Of a DNA stretch of 64,000 nucleotides, positions 37,377 to 47,717 are shown in pieces. The DNA is from UBA964 sp037444685 (GTDB taxonomy: Bacteria > Pseudomonadota > Gammaproteobacteria > Steroidobacterales > Steroidobacteraceae). A program made the position numbers and the translations under genes. A model generated the notes under the pieces. The model saw only the letters and a program-made list of their open reading frames with translations, was not told the origin of the DNA and made no database searches. How positions within the stretch are numbered: the first letter of the stretch is position 1; the number at the start of each line of letters is the position of its first letter. The stretch lies in the NCBI GenBank assembly GCA_037444685.1, contig JBBILX010000007.1:124001-188000 (forward strand), read 5' to 3'.

Positions 37377-38048
37377 GGGCCGCGGCGAGGATGCCGCGGC
37401 CGAATACCGGCGATAAACCCCCGGGGCTACGTGCGAGCCGCAGTCCGAGGTCGTCGAGCTTGACGATGCCGGCCACGAGCCTGTAGACCCCGACCGTCAT
37501 GAGCACCCCGATGGCTGCGAGCACCGACAATTGCGTCCCGAACGGTCGATGACTGACGGTTCCGAGGGCGATCACGATGATCTCTGCCGACAGGATGAAA
37601 TCGGTGCGGATGGCACCCTTGATCCTGTCCCTCTCGAGCGCGGCGAGATCCACGCTCTCGTCGGCGACGGCTGCGAGCCGTTGCGCATGGCGCGCGGCTG
37701 CCTCCTGCCGGTGGAACAGTCTCTCGGCGACCTTCTCGAACCCCTCGTAGCAGAGAAACGCGCCGCCGACGATCAGCACAGCGGGACCACGGCCCACGGC
37801 GCCATAGCGCTGACGACGACCGCAGCCGGCACGAGTATCAGCTTGTTGACGATCGAGCCCTTGGCGACACCCCAGACGACCGGGAGCTCGCGGTCGGCGT
37901 GCAGACCGGCGACCTGTCGGGCGTTCAGTGCGAGGTCGTCGCCGAGCACGCCCACCGTCTTCCGGGTCGCGACCTTGGTCAGCGTCGCGACGTCGTCGAG
38001 AATCGACGCGATATCATCGATCAGTGCGAGCAGGCTGGTCCCGGCCAC
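37377..38048 (-). pseudogene. DUF808-family membrane protein, frameshifted and 3'-truncated
   Basis: Two frames together encode a DUF808 (YedI-like) protein. The first frame (GTG at 38048) gives VAGTSLLALIDDIASILDDV, GVLGDDLALNARQVAG and WGVAKGSIVNKLILVPAAVV. A single extra base near 37777 breaks it after APWAVVPL. The second frame continues GGAFLCYEGFEKVAERLF, DRIKGAIRTDFILSAEIIVI and GVYRLVAGIVKLDDLGL, then loses similarity at about 37377, next to the rpoD stop. About 230 of roughly 300 family residues remain. It is convergent with rpoD. An assembly error could explain the frameshift but not the missing end. Confidence 0.8.
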
Positions 38049-38061
38049 CGCAGTCCCTCGA

Positions 38062-38780
38062 TCATGCGCTCGCCAGCTCAGCGCCAGGCGCCGAAGCAAT
38101 ACCAGTTCGCGCCGGCGGCGAGCCGGCCGGTGCGCGCGCTGTCGCGCCTCGGACCGACCGACACGGCCTCGCGTTGGGCAGCAGTTCCATGTGCAGCATC
38201 AGCCCGCCCGACCTCAGCACCCGATGCGCTTCGCGCAGCACCCGGCTGATCCCGGCGCGCGGTACTTCATGCAGGAACATCGGCGAGAACACGAAATCGA
38301 AGTTGCCGTCGGCGTAATCGAGCTGCTCGGCATTCATCTGCCGCAGCTCGAGCGCGCGTCCCGGGGAGCGAGCCCGCGCCAGCGCATAGCGCAGGCACGG
38401 CGCCGAGACGTCGAACCCGTGCACCCCGGCTTCGGGGAAGCGATCCTTCCAGGCGCCGGTGTGGTGTCCGATGGTGTAGCCCAGATCGAGTGTCCTCGCG
38501 GAGCGGAAGTCCGGTCGGGTCGCGCGGGCAGCGAGTTCCGCGCGACCGCGCTCGATGACCGGTCGCACGCTCTGGTAGACCATGTCCTTAGCCGTCACAC
38601 GCACCGCCGAGTAGAAGCGGAAGTACTCGTGGGCGCGCAGCGCACGGTGCACTTCGGCGCCCGTGCGCGCCGGTCGACCGGAGCGCGCGAGACGCGGCGC
38701 CAACTCGCAGTCCAAGATGTGACGCGGCCCAAGGCCATTTCGTGCAGGACATGGCTGCGCAGGGCGGAGACAAAATTCAT
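38062..38780 (-). pseudogene. decayed SAM methyltransferase, third paralogue
   Basis: From the ATG at 38780 the frame reads MNFVSALRSHVLHEMALG. One missing base near 38725-38730 (GGCCGCG where GGCCCGCG would keep frame) shifts it. The second frame continues LAPRLARSGRPARTGAEVHR, the SAM-fold VHGFDVSAPCLRYALARA, NFDFVFSPMFLHEVPRAG and REAHRVLRSGGLMLHMELLP. Similarity stops near 38170, so the last ~100 residues are missing. The hFDVSAPCLR and FLHEV motifs tie it to the methyltransferases at 12680-13798 and 41727-42956. It stands next to the broken DUF808 gene. Confidence 0.75.
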
Positions 38781-39084
38781 TCGCGCCTTATCATCGCGGC
38801 GTGCAGGCAGGCGCAGTTCGTGCTGCAGTTCCAGCATCGGGCTCACCGTTTCTGCGGATCGTGTGCCTGGCATCCAGACACTCGGACGCACGCCGTGCAG
38901 CATCGTCCGGTTCACAATCGGTGTCGAGGGATCCGCCCTTGCCCCGCGCAGGCCGTGCCTCGCGCGGCCGCCGGCAGGGCGCTCCGGGTGATGCCGTGTT
39001 CCGCATCGGCTCGTCTCGATGCCATACTCGCGCAGCGATACCGACGCGCGCGGCCACGACCGGACCAATCCCGAGGACCTTGCG
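38781..39084. other. gene-free stretch before rraA
   Basis: No gene or clear motif was recognised in these 304 bases. It probably carries the rraA promoter and may hold debris from the decayed region to its left. Confidence 0.4.
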
Positions 39085-39576
39085 ATGCCTGCTGCCGATC
39101 TGCCCAGCATCTGCGATCTCTGCGACGCCTACCCCGACGAGGCGCGGGTCGCGGACGGAGTGTTCCGAAGTTTCGGCGCGCGCAGCGCCTTCGCCGGGCC
39201 GGCCGTGACGGTGCAGTGTCTCGAGGACAATGCGCTGATCGCCACGGTGCTAGAGGACGCCGGCGCGGGCCGTGTCCTCGCGGTCGACGGCGGCGGTTCG
39301 CTGCGGCGGGCGCTGTTCGGCGGCAACCTCGGCGCGCGCGCGCTGGCCAACGGCTGGTCTGGCGTCGTGATCTACGGCGCGGTCCGCGACGTCGAGGAGC
39401 TCGAACGGATCGCGATCGGCGTATTCGCTCTCGGCGTCTGTCCGCTGCGGCCGCACAAGCGCGGCGCTGGTCAGCGCGACGTGCCGCTGCGATTCGCCGG
39501 CATCGAGATCGCGCCCGGAGACTGGATCTACGCCGACCGCAACGGCCTGATCGCTGCGCCGCGAGCACTCGCCTGA
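39085..39576 (+). CDS. rraA: RraA-family protein (RNase E activity regulator or aldolase)
   Basis: The 163-residue protein matches RraA: LPSICDLCDAYPDEARV at the start, then FAGPAVTVQCLEDNALI, GRVLAVDGGGSLRRALFGGN, LANGWSGVVIYGAVRDVEEL and DWIYADRNGLIAA at the end. A GAGGA ribosome-binding site precedes the ATG at 39085. E. coli RraA binds and inhibits RNase E. The wider family includes 4-hydroxy-4-methyl-2-oxoglutarate aldolases with GxxxGD...RD metal motifs. The GGNLG/RD motif is kept here, so either role is possible. Confidence 0.9.
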   Translation: MPAADLPSICDLCDAYPDEARVADGVFRSFGARSAFAGPAVTVQCLEDNALIATVLEDAGAGRVLAVDGGGSLRRALFGGNLGARALANGWSGVVIYGAVRDVEELERIAIGVFALGVCPLRPHKRGAGQRDVPLRFAGIEIAPGDWIYADRNGLIAAPRALA

Positions 39577-39584
39577 GCCGGCGT

Positions 39585-40196
39585 GTGTCCGATCGTCCGT
39601 TCTCGGCCGCCTGCGAGCGCAATCGCGAGCCCATCCTCGCGGTGCTGCCCGAACACTTCGCCGACCGGCGCCGGGTGCTCGAGATAGGCAGCGGCACGGG
39701 CCAGCATGCCGTTCACTTCGCTGCGGGTATGCCGTGGCTGATCTGGCAGGCGACGGATCGCGCCGAGAACCTCGATGGCATCCGCTCCTGGCTCGACGCG
39801 GCCGCGCTGACCAACACGCCCCCACCGCTCGAGCTCGACGTCGGCAGTGCCTGGTCGCCCCTGCGGTTCGACGCCGCCTTCTCGGCCAACACGCTGCACA
39901 TCATGTCCTGGCAGGAGGTCGAGCGGATGTTCGCGCATCTCGACGCGGTTCTCGAAGGCGATGCGGTGCTCGCAGTCTACGGGCCTTTCAACTATGGCGG
40001 TGCGTTCACGAGCCACGGCAACGCCGCGTTCGACGCCGCGCTGCGCGAGCGGGCGCCGCACATGGGGCTGCGCGATGCCGAAGCCGTCGATGCACTGGCC
40101 GCGAGCATCGGCCTGCGGCGCGTCGCCGACGTCGCGATGCCGGCCAACAACCGGACCTTGGTCTGGCGCCGGGGAGGCAAGGAGACGCATCAATGA
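39585..40196 (+). CDS. DUF938 family SAM-dependent methyltransferase
   Basis: The 203-residue protein matches DUF938: FSAACERNREPILAVLPEHF, SAM-binding VLEIGSGTGQHAVHFAAGMP, FSANTLHIMSWQEVERMF and VYGPFNYGGAFTSHGNAAFD, which is a family hallmark. The start is taken as the GTG at 39585, 8 bases after rraA, since no ATG lies near the family N-terminus. It overlaps the next gene by ATGA. The substrate is unknown. Confidence 0.88.
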   Translation: MSDRPFSAACERNREPILAVLPEHFADRRRVLEIGSGTGQHAVHFAAGMPWLIWQATDRAENLDGIRSWLDAAALTNTPPPLELDVGSAWSPLRFDAAFSANTLHIMSWQEVERMFAHLDAVLEGDAVLAVYGPFNYGGAFTSHGNAAFDAALRERAPHMGLRDAEAVDALAASIGLRRVADVAMPANNRTLVWRRGGKETHQ

Positions 40197-41704
40197 TCAC
40201 CCGCAAGGATTTCCTGCGCGGCGCCGTCGCCCTGTGTGCGGCCAGTCCGCTGCGCCCGATCGCGGGCGCCGCACCAGCCGGCAAGCTGCGGACGACACCG
40301 AAGGGCGGCGAATTGCTCCTGACCGACGCGATCGTCGTGACGATGGATGACGAGCGGCGCGCTTTCCGTTCGGGCTACGTCTGGATCCGCGACGGTCTTG
40401 TCCACCGCGTCGGCAGCACCGCGTCGCTCGGTGACCCGCCGCGCGGCGTGCCGAGGCGATCGCTGCCGGGCAAGCTGATCATGCCGGGCCTCGTCAATTG
40501 TCATACCCATCTTTCCAACGGCGTGCTGCGCGGTCTCTACGACGAGATGCCGCTCGAGGTGTGGTTCAGCAAAGGCATGTGGCCGGTGCTCGATGGGCTC
40601 GATCGACGCAACGGCGAAGCCGCGGCCGCCCTGGCGCTGCTCGAGTTGATGTCGATGGGCGTCACGACGACCGCCACGGGCGAGATCGGCGCACCGAATC
40701 CCGAACTGCTCGATGGCGTGCTGACCAGTGTCGAGCGCTCGGGCATCCGCGCGCGCGTGTCGCGGATCGCGATGGACAGCGCCGACCCGTCGAGTCCGTC
40801 GCAGTTCATCCGCGAGGGTTATCGCGACACGCCGGCGTTCGCCACTGACGAAATCCGTCGACTCAAGCGCCGCTTCGACTCCGATCGCGTCACCGTGACG
40901 CCCGAGGCCATCGGCGTGCTGCGCTGCACGCCCGCCATGATCGAGGCCATGCACGCTCTGTCGGTCGAATACGAGTGCCTGTTCACCATGCACGCGGCCA
41001 GCTCGCAGGACGAACGCGACGAAAGTCAGCGCCGTTTTGGTCACGGCAGCATCACCGAGCTCGAGAAGCTCGGCGTGCTCGGGCCGAGAACCTTGCTCGC
41101 CCATGCAATCTGGCTCGACGATACGGAGATCGCGCTGCTCGCGGAGCGCGGCACGGGGATTTCGCACAACCCCGTCTCCAACGCTTACTACGCCTCGGGC
41201 ATCGCGCGACTGCCGGAGCTGCTCGCAGCCGGCCTGCGCGTCGGCCTCGGTGTCGACGGAGCCTCGACCAACAACGGCCAGAACGTCTGGGAGACGATGA
41301 AGATCGCAATGCTGTTCCAGAAACAGCATCGGGAAGACCCGGGGTTCGGCTCGGCCGAGCTCGCGCTCGAACTGATGACGCGCGGCGGGGCGGCAGCGTT
41401 GCACCTTGCGCACGAGGTCGGCTCGCTCGAGCCGGGCAAACGAGCCGACCTGATCGTCATCGATACCGAGCGCGTCTCGCTCGCGCCGGCGCAGACCGTT
41501 GTCTCGAACCTCGTCTACTCGAACGACCCTTGGGCCGTCCGCGACGTCTATGTCGATGGCGAGCAGATCGTCCGCGATGGTGTCCATCGCGCCTTCAATC
41601 GTCCCGCGGTGATTCGGGGGGCCGGACGCGCGCTCGGGCGCGTGCTCGAGCGCGCCGGTCTCGAACGATATCTCGAGGCGCGGAGCCGCTGGCAGTGGCA
41701 GTAA
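40193..41704 (+). CDS. amidohydrolase-family protein (ATZ/TRZ-like) with Tat-like leader
   Basis: The 503-residue product is a metal-dependent hydrolase of the amidohydrolase superfamily. Metal ligands are visible in CHTHLSNGVLRG (HxH, near residue 102), TMHAASSQDE, LLAHAIWLDD and GVDGASTNN (the metal Asp). GKRADLIVIDTERVSL marks the C-terminal beta domain. The subfamily resembles chlorohydrolase, deaminase and SsnA/MtaD enzymes. Residues 1-28 look like an export signal with TRKDFLRG, close to a twin-arginine motif but with RK instead of RR. It is coupled to the DUF938 gene by an ATGA overlap. The substrate is unknown. Confidence 0.85.
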   Translation: MITRKDFLRGAVALCAASPLRPIAGAAPAGKLRTTPKGGELLLTDAIVVTMDDERRAFRSGYVWIRDGLVHRVGSTASLGDPPRGVPRRSLPGKLIMPGLVNCHTHLSNGVLRGLYDEMPLEVWFSKGMWPVLDGLDRRNGEAAAALALLELMSMGVTTTATGEIGAPNPELLDGVLTSVERSGIRARVSRIAMDSADPSSPSQFIREGYRDTPAFATDEIRRLKRRFDSDRVTVTPEAIGVLRCTPAMIEAMHALSVEYECLFTMHAASSQDERDESQRRFGHGSITELEKLGVLGPRTLLAHAIWLDDTEIALLAERGTGISHNPVSNAYYASGIARLPELLAAGLRVGLGVDGASTNNGQNVWETMKIAMLFQKQHREDPGFGSAELALELMTRGGAAALHLAHEVGSLEPGKRADLIVIDTERVSLAPAQTVVSNLVYSNDPWAVRDVYVDGEQIVRDGVHRAFNRPAVIRGAGRALGRVLERAGLERYLEARSRWQWQ

Positions 41705-41726
41705 CGCCGCGCCGGCGGTGCCTGGC

Positions 41727-42956
41727 TCAGGACGGCTTGGTCGCGTTCAGGACGCCGAAATTCTCGAGCACCACCGGTTCCGTCTCGTTGAGCGAGAACC
41801 CGGCGGCGCGGATCAGATCCGGCAGGCCCGCACTGCGGAACTTGAGCGTCCATACTTCGTTGTTCCAGCGGTGGTCCCACCAGAGTCGGTACAGGCCGTA
41901 GGCCGAGCGACGCGGCGCGCCGGTCAGTCGGAAGTCGATCGGGTAGAACACGCCGCCCGGGCGCATGATGCGGTAGGCCTCGTTGACGATCGCGCGGGCG
42001 CCCTCGGGCGAGACCTCGTGGAACATGATGTAGCTGACGACGAGATCGAAGTGCCCGTCCGGGAATTTCGTATCCTCGGCCAGACGCTGCGCGAAGTGAA
42101 CGTCGAGGTTGCGCTCGACGGCGCGCAGATGCGCGTACCGGAGCATCGGCGCCCCGACATCGATGCCCCAGACCTCGGCATCGGGGAAGCGCTCCTTGAG
42201 CGCCATCGCGAGCTGACCGATTCCGGTACCGAGATCGAGGATGCGGCGCACCTTGCCGTCGGCCGGCAATGGCATCCGCTGGGCCGCGCCGACGTGCAGC
42301 TCGTCCTGCGTGTTGCGGCCGCTGTAGAACCCGTTGGTGCCGTAGTGATAGAGGTGGCCGGCGAACGGATGACCGACGTAGCCGCCAGGCTGGATGTGGA
42401 TCTCGTGCCGCACGTAATCGGGCAGCTTCATGTCCGGATTGAGCTCGAGCGAGCCGGGACCCCGGCGATCCACGGCTTCCATCTCCGCGAGGTATCGATC
42501 GGCATTGCCTTCGAATTCCTCGCGCAGACCGTTCCAGGCGAGCTGCTGACAGGACAGCCAAGCACGCGTGCTCGTCTGCAGCAGCGGATCGTCCTGCAGC
42601 AGCTCGAGCGCACGCGGCAGAGGAATGTCGGCCTGCGGTGAGTAGCCATGGCTCGCAACGATCGCGTCGGCGCGAGCGGCCGCAGCCCGCGACAGGTCGC
42701 GATTGGCCCAGGCGCGGAACGATTGCAGGAAGTCCTGCCGGCTCTCGAGGTCGAGTGTCGGCAGTCGCTCCATGCGGCCAAAGCGGCCGCGCGGCGCGAG
42801 CGTGCCCTCGGGCAGCACGGGCGCACGCACGCCCGGCGCCCCGGAGGTCGGTCGCGGCGCCGGCAGTGCGCCGGCGGCGGAGATCTGCTGGTTGGCAACG
42901 GTGCCGAGCGCCGCGAGTGCCGCGCCGGTCGTGGTGAGGGCCGTCCTTCTGTCCAT
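41727..42956 (-). CDS. class I SAM-dependent methyltransferase, module B, twin-arginine-like leader
   Basis: The 409-residue protein is a paralogue of the methyltransferase at 12680-13798. The shared linker is LNPDMKLPDYVRHEIHIQPG (172-191), motif I is ILDLGTGIG (239-247), the second motif is WGIDVGAPMLRYAHLRAVER (263-282), and MFHEVSP is at 311-317. It differs by an N-terminal leader, MDRRTALTTTGAALAALG, which has RR, a hydrophobic core and Ala-rich end, like a Tat signal. SAM enzymes are normally cytoplasmic, so export would be odd. The ATG at 42956 overlaps the preceding small gene as TGATG. The substrate is unknown. Confidence 0.82.
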   Translation of the reverse strand: MDRRTALTTTGAALAALGTVANQQISAAGALPAPRPTSGAPGVRAPVLPEGTLAPRGRFGRMERLPTLDLESRQDFLQSFRAWANRDLSRAAAARADAIVASHGYSPQADIPLPRALELLQDDPLLQTSTRAWLSCQQLAWNGLREEFEGNADRYLAEMEAVDRRGPGSLELNPDMKLPDYVRHEIHIQPGGYVGHPFAGHLYHYGTNGFYSGRNTQDELHVGAAQRMPLPADGKVRRILDLGTGIGQLAMALKERFPDAEVWGIDVGAPMLRYAHLRAVERNLDVHFAQRLAEDTKFPDGHFDLVVSYIMFHEVSPEGARAIVNEAYRIMRPGGVFYPIDFRLTGAPRRSAYGLYRLWWDHRWNNEVWTLKFRSAGLPDLIRAAGFSLNETEPVVLENFGVLNATKPS

Positions 42957-43300
42957 CACTGGCGCTCCTCGGCGAAGGGCCGCGCCGCGCTCGTGTCGCG
43001 CGAGAGGACCTCATAGACGCGGCGCACCATGGCGTCGCGCTCGGCGTCCCAGAGCTTGCGCTCCTCGGGAGAAGGCACGTATTGCTCGATCGCCTCGCGC
43101 GAGACCTTCCCGGTCGTCTCGAGCAGCCGCTCGACGATGCGCAGCCGCTGGCGGTCGGCCCAGATCTCGGCGCCGATCGCGATGACGACGGTCATCAGAT
43201 TGTCGAGATGCGGATTGCCGAGAAAGACGGCGGAGTCGGTGTCGCCCCTGATCGCGGGCGTCGTGTAGGTCGGCCGCTGCGGCCTGCTGGTCTCTGCCAT
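42956..43300 (-). CDS. small helical protein, partner of methyltransferase B
   Basis: The 114-residue protein aligns without gaps over 77 positions with the small protein at 13802-14158, from FLGNPHLDNLMTVVIAIGAE through a charged stretch (DRQRLRIVERLLETTGKV) to VLSRD. About 22 of 77 positions are identical by my count. It has a hydrophobic helix and no signal peptide. The ATG at 43300 was chosen over a start at 43396 because the upstream extension overlaps the katG terminator. It precedes the methyltransferase, the opposite order to module A. Confidence 0.75.
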   Translation of the reverse strand: MAETSRPQRPTYTTPAIRGDTDSAVFLGNPHLDNLMTVVIAIGAEIWADRQRLRIVERLLETTGKVSREAIEQYVPSPEERKLWDAERDAMVRRVYEVLSRDTSAARPFAEERQ

Positions 43301-43354
43301 GGAGCAATGCCCTCCTTGTGCGCGTCCGATCATACCTCGTCGCTGCGATGACAC

Positions 43355-43390
43355 AAAAAAGAGAACGGCGGCACTCGCGCGCCGCCGTTC
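43355..43390 (-). terminator. Rho-independent terminator of katG
   Basis: On the minus strand a 10-bp stem GAACGGCGGC/GCCGCCGTTC (43381-43390 and 43363-43372) is followed by TC and six T residues (43355-43360). It lies 40 bases after the katG stop. Confidence 0.85.
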
Positions 43391-43430
43391 CGGCATGTCT
43401 CCAGCGACCTGCGGCAGACGCCGCGTCGAT

Positions 43431-45653
<2,223 letters not shown>

Positions 45654-45849
45654 TTGTTACCCCTCCTTCCGAAGTGACGTTTGGACCGGGAGCAGGCGCG
45701 GTAGCGCTGGAGCGCCCACGCCGCGCCGTCACCCCCAACGGTCGTACTCTGACCGGTGGACCGGCGCGGCGGAAATCGTTTCTACCGATCCGGTCGATCG
45801 ACATCACCTATCGACGGTGCGCGGCGCGACTCTGGCAAGGGGAGCGGAC

Positions 45850-45922
45850 TGGGCCCGGTTGGATTCGAACCAACGACCAAGGGATTATGAGTCCCCTGCA
45901 CTAACCGCTGTGCTACAGGCCC
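45850..45922 (-). tRNA. tRNA with CAT anticodon, probably tRNA-Ile2 (lysidine type)
   Basis: The minus strand folds into a full cloverleaf of 73 bases. The acceptor arm is GGGCCTG paired with CGGGCCC, the anticodon loop is CTCATAA with anticodon CAT, the T arm is GTTGG/CCAAC around TTCGAAT, and the discriminator is A. CCA is not encoded. The anticodon-arm and variable-loop pattern (ACTCATAATC, TTGGTCG) looks more like E. coli tRNA-Ile2 than elongator tRNA-Met, but the choice is not certain. Confidence 0.92.
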
Positions 45923-45977
45923 GCGGCCGTGAATGCTAGCATGGCGGCCTGTTGGGACCGCGTTCCGGTGGCTGCGC

Positions 45978-46580
45978 ATGAAGCTCTATTACTCTCCCGG
46001 TGCCTGCTCGCTCGCCGCACACATCGCGCTGCGCGAGGCGGGTCTGCCATTCGATCTCGTCCGGGTCGAAGGCCGTGGTCAGAAGACCGCGGGCGGCGAG
46101 CCCTACGCGAAGATCACGGCCAAGAACTACGTGCCCGCGCTGCAGTTCGACGACGGCGCGGTGCTGACCGAGTGCACGGCGATCCTGCCGTGGATCGGCG
46201 ACCAGAGAGCCGGGCTCGCCCCGCCTGCCGGCACGATGGCGCGTTACCGGCTGCACGAATGGCTCGGCTACCTGAACTCCGAGGTGCACAAGGGCTTCAG
46301 TGCCTTCTTCACGCCCGGCACGACCGACGAGCAGAAGGCCTCTGCCAGGGAACGGCTCGGCCAGCGGTTCACGTTCATCGAGAATGAGCTCGGCAACCGA
46401 TCCTATCTGCTGGGCGAGGAGTTCACGGTCGCCGACGCTTACCTGTTCACGGTGCTGGGCTGGACGCAGCACGTCGGCATCGATCTCAGTGCCTGGCCCG
46501 CGCTCAGGGAATATCACGCGCGCATCGCCGCGCGACCGGCCGTGCAGGCCGCGCAGCAAGCCGAGGGATTGAGAAAATGA
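45978..46580 (+). CDS. beta-class-like glutathione S-transferase
   Basis: The 200-residue protein has the beta-class N-terminus MKLYYSPGACSLAAHIALRE with Cys 10, the residue that forms a mixed disulfide with glutathione in bacterial beta GSTs. The glutathione site NYVPALQFDDGAVLTEC (cis-Pro plus acceptor residues, with TE for the usual ES) and the C-terminal motif LLGEEFTVADAYLFTVLGW follow. It starts 56 bases from the tRNA and is coupled by ATGA to the DUF1330 gene. The likely role is detoxification; the substrate is unknown. Confidence 0.92.
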   Translation: MKLYYSPGACSLAAHIALREAGLPFDLVRVEGRGQKTAGGEPYAKITAKNYVPALQFDDGAVLTECTAILPWIGDQRAGLAPPAGTMARYRLHEWLGYLNSEVHKGFSAFFTPGTTDEQKASARERLGQRFTFIENELGNRSYLLGEEFTVADAYLFTVLGWTQHVGIDLSAWPALREYHARIAARPAVQAAQQAEGLRK

Positions 46581-46891
46581 GCGACTCGCGCCCGGGATAC
46601 CTGCTGGTGCAGGGACAGGTGACGGACGTTGAGGGTTTCAAGGCGTACAACGCGGCATTGCCGTCGATCTACCAGAAGTACGGTGGGCACTACCTCACCG
46701 TCACGCCGGCGGCGAAAGTCGAAGTCGCGGAAGGCGAACCGCGCCACGAGAGCATCCTGATCGCGAGGTTTCCGTCCAAGGAGGCGGCCTGGGCGTTCTG
46801 GAACTCGAGCGAGTACGCGGCAGCCAAGAAGCTCCGCGAGGGCAAGGGCCGCTTCTTCGTGACGGTGCTCGAGGGCCTGCCCGGCACCTGA
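46577..46891 (+). CDS. DUF1330 family protein
   Basis: The 104-residue protein has the ferredoxin-like dimeric alpha/beta-barrel pattern of DUF1330. It begins GYLLVQGQVTDVEGFKAYNA, continues YGGHYLTVTPA, ILIARFPSKEAAWAFWNSSE and YAAAKKLREGKGRFFVTVLEG. No catalytic residue is assigned for the family. The ATG overlaps the GST stop (ATGA), and a hydrolase gene follows after 1 base, so these three genes form an operon. Confidence 0.9.
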   Translation: MSDSRPGYLLVQGQVTDVEGFKAYNAALPSIYQKYGGHYLTVTPAAKVEVAEGEPRHESILIARFPSKEAAWAFWNSSEYAAAKKLREGKGRFFVTVLEGLPGT

Positions 46892-46892
46892 C

Positions 46893-47696
46893 GTGATTCG
46901 CAAGGCCTACGTCGAGACGCGCTGCGGGCAGCTCCATTTCCGCTACGTCCGCGTCGTCGGCCGCGCCGAGCTCGAGCCCCTGATCCTGCTGCATCGGACG
47001 CCGACAGGGTCGGTCAGCTTCGAGCCGCTGATGCGCGAGCTCGACGACTGGCGCAACCTCTACGCCTTCGATACGCCGGGTTTCGGCGGCTCGTTCGATC
47101 CCTCGGGGATGCCCACGCTGGAGCAGTACCTCGACTGGTTCACCGAAGCGATCGATGCGCTGGCGATCGACGGGTTTCACCTGTTCGGACACCACACCGG
47201 CATGCACTTCGCGCTCGCGCTCGCGCTGCGCTGGCCCGCGCGGGTCCGCTCGCTCGCGCTCGGTGGCGTGCTCTGCCTCGACGCCGCGGAGCGGGCCGCG
47301 TTCTTCGAACGGCTCGGTGCCGCGCCCGAAGCAAGGCCGGACGGCGCGCACCTCGGCGAACTCTGGCGGCGCATGCAGCCCTACTTCCCGCAGCGTGACC
47401 CCGGTCTGCTCAACACGGAGATGATCGGGGCGCTGCGCGCCGGTCGCGCGCGCGACCAGGTGTTCGCCGCGATCGCCGCGCAGGACGTGCCCGCGGGCCT
47501 CGCTGCGGTGCGCTGTCCGCTGCTCGCGCTGTCGGCGAGCGACGACCCGCTGCGTCCCCTGCTAGAGCGCGTGCCGGCCTTTCAACCGGCCGCGCGGATA
47601 GAAATGCTCGGCGCCAGCGGCGTCGCTGCACCCGAGCGTGACGCACCGCAGCTCGCCGCCATCCTGCGAGATTTTGTCAACTCCCTGTCACCTTAG
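46893..47696 (+). CDS. alpha/beta-hydrolase-fold protein with GHHTG in place of the nucleophile elbow
   Basis: The 267-residue protein has the alpha/beta-hydrolase fold: LILLHRTPTGSVSFEPLM (oxyanion region), AFDTPGFGGSFDPSG, and FHLFGHHTGMHFALALAL where the nucleophile elbow should be. The expected G-x-S-x-G reads G-H-H-T-G, so the usual Ser, Asp or Cys nucleophile is His. Related hydrolases with this motif exist, but their chemistry is unclear to me. The start is a GTG at 46893, 1 base after the DUF1330 stop. Confidence 0.82.
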   Translation: MIRKAYVETRCGQLHFRYVRVVGRAELEPLILLHRTPTGSVSFEPLMRELDDWRNLYAFDTPGFGGSFDPSGMPTLEQYLDWFTEAIDALAIDGFHLFGHHTGMHFALALALRWPARVRSLALGGVLCLDAAERAAFFERLGAAPEARPDGAHLGELWRRMQPYFPQRDPGLLNTEMIGALRAGRARDQVFAAIAAQDVPAGLAAVRCPLLALSASDDPLRPLLERVPAFQPAARIEMLGASGVAAPERDAPQLAAILRDFVNSLSP

Positions 47697-47717
47697 CCGC
47701 GCCACAATGACGCAGAC

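Noticed and set aside
37378..37401. Strong hairpin after rpoD, possible terminator
   Set aside because: There is no T-run, and the sequence is also the coding sequence of the DUF808 remnant on the other strand (GRGILAAAP).
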